This document shows, one piece after another, positions 32,991 to 35,818 of a stretch of DNA of 35,818 bases; position 1 is the stretch's first letter; every line of letters starts with the position of its first letter. The notes beneath the pieces were generated by a model, which was not told the DNA's origin, searched no databases, and worked only from the letters and a program-made list of their open reading frames with translations. This DNA is from Fidelibacterota bacterium (GTDB lineage: Bacteria; Fidelibacterota; UBA2242), in assembly GCA_018002295.1 (NCBI GenBank), contig JAGNGI010000016.1, positions 1-35,818 of the forward strand. Direction: 5' to 3'. The translations under genes and the position numbers were made by a program.

Positions 32991-35807
32991 TTATAGGATT
33001 TTGGCTAAGAATTTCCCGGTTTGCGAGGCAGGGTGGGCTGATACTTCTTCAGGAGTACCTTCGCAGACAATATATCCGCCGTTATCACCGCCCTCCGGGC
33101 CTAAATCAATGATATAATCGGCAGTTTTTATTACGTCTAGATTATGTTCGATGACGATGACAGTATTGCCTTGATCTACCAACCGATTCAAAACATTGAG
33201 GAGCATCTTAATATCATCGAAATGCAGGCCGGTAGTAGGTTCATCAAGAATGTAGAGGGTTTTGCCGGTGCCTACTTTGCTCAGTTCGGTTGATAATTTT
33301 ACCCGCTGGGCTTCGCCGCCTGATAATGTCGTAGCCTGTTGGCCAAGTTTGATATAACCCAAGCCGACGTCTATTAGAGTCTGGAGTTTTTTATTGATAG
33401 AAGGAATATTTCTAAAAAATTCAAAGGCTTCACTTACGGACATATTCAAAACGTCGGCAATACTTTTCCCTTTGTATTTGACCTCGAGAGTATCGCGGTT
33501 ATAACGCAGCCCCTTGCATTCTTCACAAAGAACATAAACGTCCGGCAAAAAGTGCATTTCAATTTTCTTAATTCCGTCACCGCCGCAAACTTCACAACGA
33601 CCGCCCCGAACGTTGAATGAAAAGCGACCGGCGGTGTAGCCGCGGATTTTTGATTCCTTTAGGTTTGCAAATAGGTCGCGGATATGAGTAAAAGTACCAG
33701 TATAAGTTGCCGGGTTGGAGCGCGGTGTTCGTCCGATCGGCGATTGATCTATAGCGATTACTTTGTCAATATATTCCAGCCCTTGAACATCGGTATATTT
33801 CAGTGGTACTTTCTGGGAACCATAGAAGTTGCGGTGCAAAATTGGAAATAATGTTTCGTTGATTAGGGTACTTTTGCCTGAACCAGATACACCGGTAATA
33901 CAAATGAATTTATTTAAAGGGAAACACACATCGATGTTTTTCAAATTATTGCCGGTGGCGCCATATAAACTGATTTGCTTGGCGTTGCCGGGGCGGCGAT
34001 TTCGTGGTATTGGGATTGTTTTAGCTCCGGAGAGATATTGACCGGTCAGTGAGCGCGGCTCATTTTTAATCTCAGCCGGAGTTCCAGCGAATACCACATT
34101 GCCGCCAGTAGCGCCGGCTCCCGGTCCGAGATCAATTATATAATCCGCCGATTCGATCATTTCTCGGTCGTGTTCCACCACAATTACCGTATTCCCATTA
34201 TCCCGCAGATGAAGAAGAGTTTCAATTAATCGGCGGTTATCCCTTTGGTGCAAACCGATGCTGGGTTCATCGAGAATATACAGCACGCCCATTAATTGCG
34301 AACCAATTTGAGTTGCCAATCGAATACGTTGAGCTTCGCCGCCAGAAAGGGTGTGGGTCATACGATCCAGAGTTAGGTACTCCACTCCTACATTAATTAA
34401 AAAATTGAGCCTAGTGTGAATCTCTTTTAAAATTTGATGAGCAATTTGTTGTTCGGTCGGGTTGAGTTCGAGATTAACGAAAAATTCTCTCAACTTGGTA
34501 ATTGACATAGCGCTCAACTGATTGATCGCAAATCCCCCGATTTTTATTGCCAGACTCTCCGGTTTTAAACGGGCTCCCTGACATTGGGGACATAAGCGAT
34601 AACTCATAAATTGCTGAATCCACATGCGAATTCCGGTGGAAGTCGTCTGCTTATAGCGACGGCGTAAATTAGGAATTACTCCTTCGAAAGGCGTATGATA
34701 CTCGCCGTCAATTCGATCCGATTTCAAATTAATGGAAAGTTTGGTACCATCGGAACCATATAATAAAGCATTCTTAGCTTCCTGAGGTAATTTTTTAAAT
34801 GGTGTAACAAAATCGAAATTATATTTGCGCGCCAGTCCCTTTAATATTGCTGAGTACCAGCCGCCGCGGGGCTGTTCGCCCAATGGCACGATGGCGCCCT
34901 GGCTGAGCGTTTTGGTCTCATCCGGTACAACTAATGCCGGGTCTATTTCCATCAAAGTTCCGAGACCATCACAAGTGGGACAAGCTCCATACGGACTATT
35001 GAAGGAAAACATACGAGGTTCCAATTCCTCGTAGCTGATTCCGCAGTCGGTACAGGCTAATTTTTCACTGAAAATCTGTTCATTTTCGCTATTGATCACC
35101 ACTACTAGTAAACCAGAACCGATTTTAAGCGCCAGTTCGACCGACTCAGTCAGACGATCTTTGACAGTAGGATTAAGACTGAGGCGATCAATGACCACTT
35201 CTATATTGTGTTTTTTATTCTTATCAAGAACGGGCGTGTGCTCGACTTCATAGATTTTCCCGTCAATTCGAACCCTTAGGAAGCCTTCACGACGAACTTC
35301 GCGAAACACTTCTCGATATTCACCTTTACGTCCACGCACCAAGGGCGCTAAAATCATCAGGCGGGTGTCTTCAGGCCAGCTAAGTATATTATCAACAATT
35401 TGCTGAGTAGTTTGACGTTCAATACGTTTACCGCATTGGTAGCAATACGGAATTCCGATGCGAGCATACAGCAGACGCAGATAATCATAAATTTCAGTCA
35501 CCGTTCCTACGGTTGAACGCGGATTGCGAGACGCCGATTTCTGTTCAATAGAAATGGCTGGCGAAAGCCCTTCGATAAAATCAACATCCGGTTTTTCCAT
35601 TAATCCCAGAAATTGACGGGCATAGGCCGAAAGCGATTCAACATAACGTCGCTGACCTTCGGCATATATTGTATCAAAAGCCAGTGAAGATTTGCCCGAC
35701 CCAGATAGACCGGTAATGACCACGAATTTGTCACGTGGGATTTTTACATCAATATTTTTCAGATTGTGTTCGCGGGCGCCCTTGATGACGATATGCTCTG
35801 TACTCAT
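32991..35807 (-). CDS. uvrA: UvrABC excinuclease subunit A
   Basis: This is the damage-recognition ATPase of nucleotide excision repair. The 938-aa length is normal and complete. It has two ABC modules: Walker [20 protein letters not shown] near the N-terminus and [15 protein letters not shown] in the second half, with signatures [14 protein letters not shown] and [15 protein letters not shown]. Three zinc sites are visible: [18 protein letters not shown]...CPTCDGLG, and CEVCGGDG...[10 protein letters not shown]. The ATG at 35807 lies only 11 bp from the window edge, with GGAAAG just upstream. Confidence 0.98.
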   Translation of the reverse strand: MSTEHIVIKGAREHNLKNIDVKIPRDKFVVITGLSGSGKSSLAFDTIYAEGQRRYVESLSAYARQFLGLMEKPDVDFIEGLSPAISIEQKSASRNPRSTVGTVTEIYDYLRLLYARIGIPYCYQCGKRIERQTTQQIVDNILSWPEDTRLMILAPLVRGRKGEYREVFREVRREGFLRVRIDGKIYEVEHTPVLDKNKKHNIEVVIDRLSLNPTVKDRLTESVELALKIGSGLLVVVINSENEQIFSEKLACTDCGISYEELEPRMFSFNSPYGACPTCDGLGTLMEIDPALVVPDETKTLSQGAIVPLGEQPRGGWYSAILKGLARKYNFDFVTPFKKLPQEAKNALLYGSDGTKLSINLKSDRIDGEYHTPFEGVIPNLRRRYKQTTSTGIRMWIQQFMSYRLCPQCQGARLKPESLAIKIGGFAINQLSAMSITKLREFFVNLELNPTEQQIAHQILKEIHTRLNFLINVGVEYLTLDRMTHTLSGGEAQRIRLATQIGSQLMGVLYILDEPSIGLHQRDNRRLIETLLHLRDNGNTVIVVEHDREMIESADYIIDLGPGAGATGGNVVFAGTPAEIKNEPRSLTGQYLSGAKTIPIPRNRRPGNAKQISLYGATGNNLKNIDVCFPLNKFICITGVSGSGKSTLINETLFPILHRNFYGSQKVPLKYTDVQGLEYIDKVIAIDQSPIGRTPRSNPATYTGTFTHIRDLFANLKESKIRGYTAGRFSFNVRGGRCEVCGGDGIKKIEMHFLPDVYVLCEECKGLRYNRDTLEVKYKGKSIADVLNMSVSEAFEFFRNIPSINKKLQTLIDVGLGYIKLGQQATTLSGGEAQRVKLSTELSKVGTGKTLYILDEPTTGLHFDDIKMLLNVLNRLVDQGNTVIVIEHNLDVIKTADYIIDLGPEGGDNGGYIVCEGTPEEVSAHPASQTGKFLAKIL

Positions 35808-35818
35808 CAGACTTTCCA

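Noticed and set aside
32955..32992. CCCT/AGGG hairpin near the uvrA stop as terminator
   Set aside because: The stem is only 4 bp before mismatches and has no T-run; the hairpin at 32728-32765 is far better.

Overview
This 35.8 kb window is chromosomal DNA of a moderately AT-rich bacterium, probably an anaerobe. Family-level clues (inferences from protein sequence, no database search) are a Bacteroidota-type AMP nucleosidase, a Wzi-like outer-membrane barrel ending in Phe, pyruvate phosphate dikinase, and an anaerobe-specific ORP/MinD-ferredoxin cluster under sigma-54 control. Clear AGGAG-type ribosome binding sites argue against a typical Bacteroidota genome. A candidate phylum of the FCB group would fit but is not proven.

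Layout. 1-1393: no protein gene. On the minus strand are tRNA-His, one normal tRNA-Glu(UUC), and a tandem array of 188-bp units holding two further tRNA-Glu copies. In these two copies both the D-loop and the T-loop are split by different 36-nt GC-rich palindrome-like inserts; a third copy is only a 5' half. 1394-8216: housekeeping genes topA, glyS and ppdK, closed by a strong terminator. 8453-9594: a secreted esterase and two tiny unrecognised ORFs. 9758-21252: the main accessory block. It starts with a sigma-54 activator (PAS-AAA+-Fis, like OrpR of Desulfovibrio vulgaris), followed by a near-consensus -24/-12 promoter with palindromes upstream, then three NifX/ORP-like proteins, a DUF5320 protein, a DPS-like (thioferritin-type) ferritin, a peroxiredoxin, TrmO, DUF89, two MinD-type ATPases with built-in ferredoxin domains, a methyltransferase, a TYW1-like radical SAM protein, a metallo-beta-lactamase-fold protein, a DsrE-like protein and an Mrp/Nbp35 ATPase.

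21386-25386 (+): EamA transporter domain protein, AMP nucleosidase, Wzi-like barrel and a membrane glycosyltransferase. 25398-30866 (-): a second glycosyltransferase, a CPBP membrane protease, a TlpA-like redoxin, a SpoU RNA methyltransferase and a ClC channel/transporter with CBS and RCK_C domains. 31193-32371 (-): M24 peptidase. 32991-35807 (-): complete uvrA.

How the parts work together. The ORP block looks like an enlarged, single-direction version of the D. vulgaris orp system: a redox-sensing activator switches on iron-sulfur/metal-cluster proteins and deviant Walker ATPases. Here iron storage, peroxide removal and tRNA-modification genes are embedded in the same gene string. The two most unusual observations are the loop-interrupted tRNA-Glu array and this expanded ORP block.
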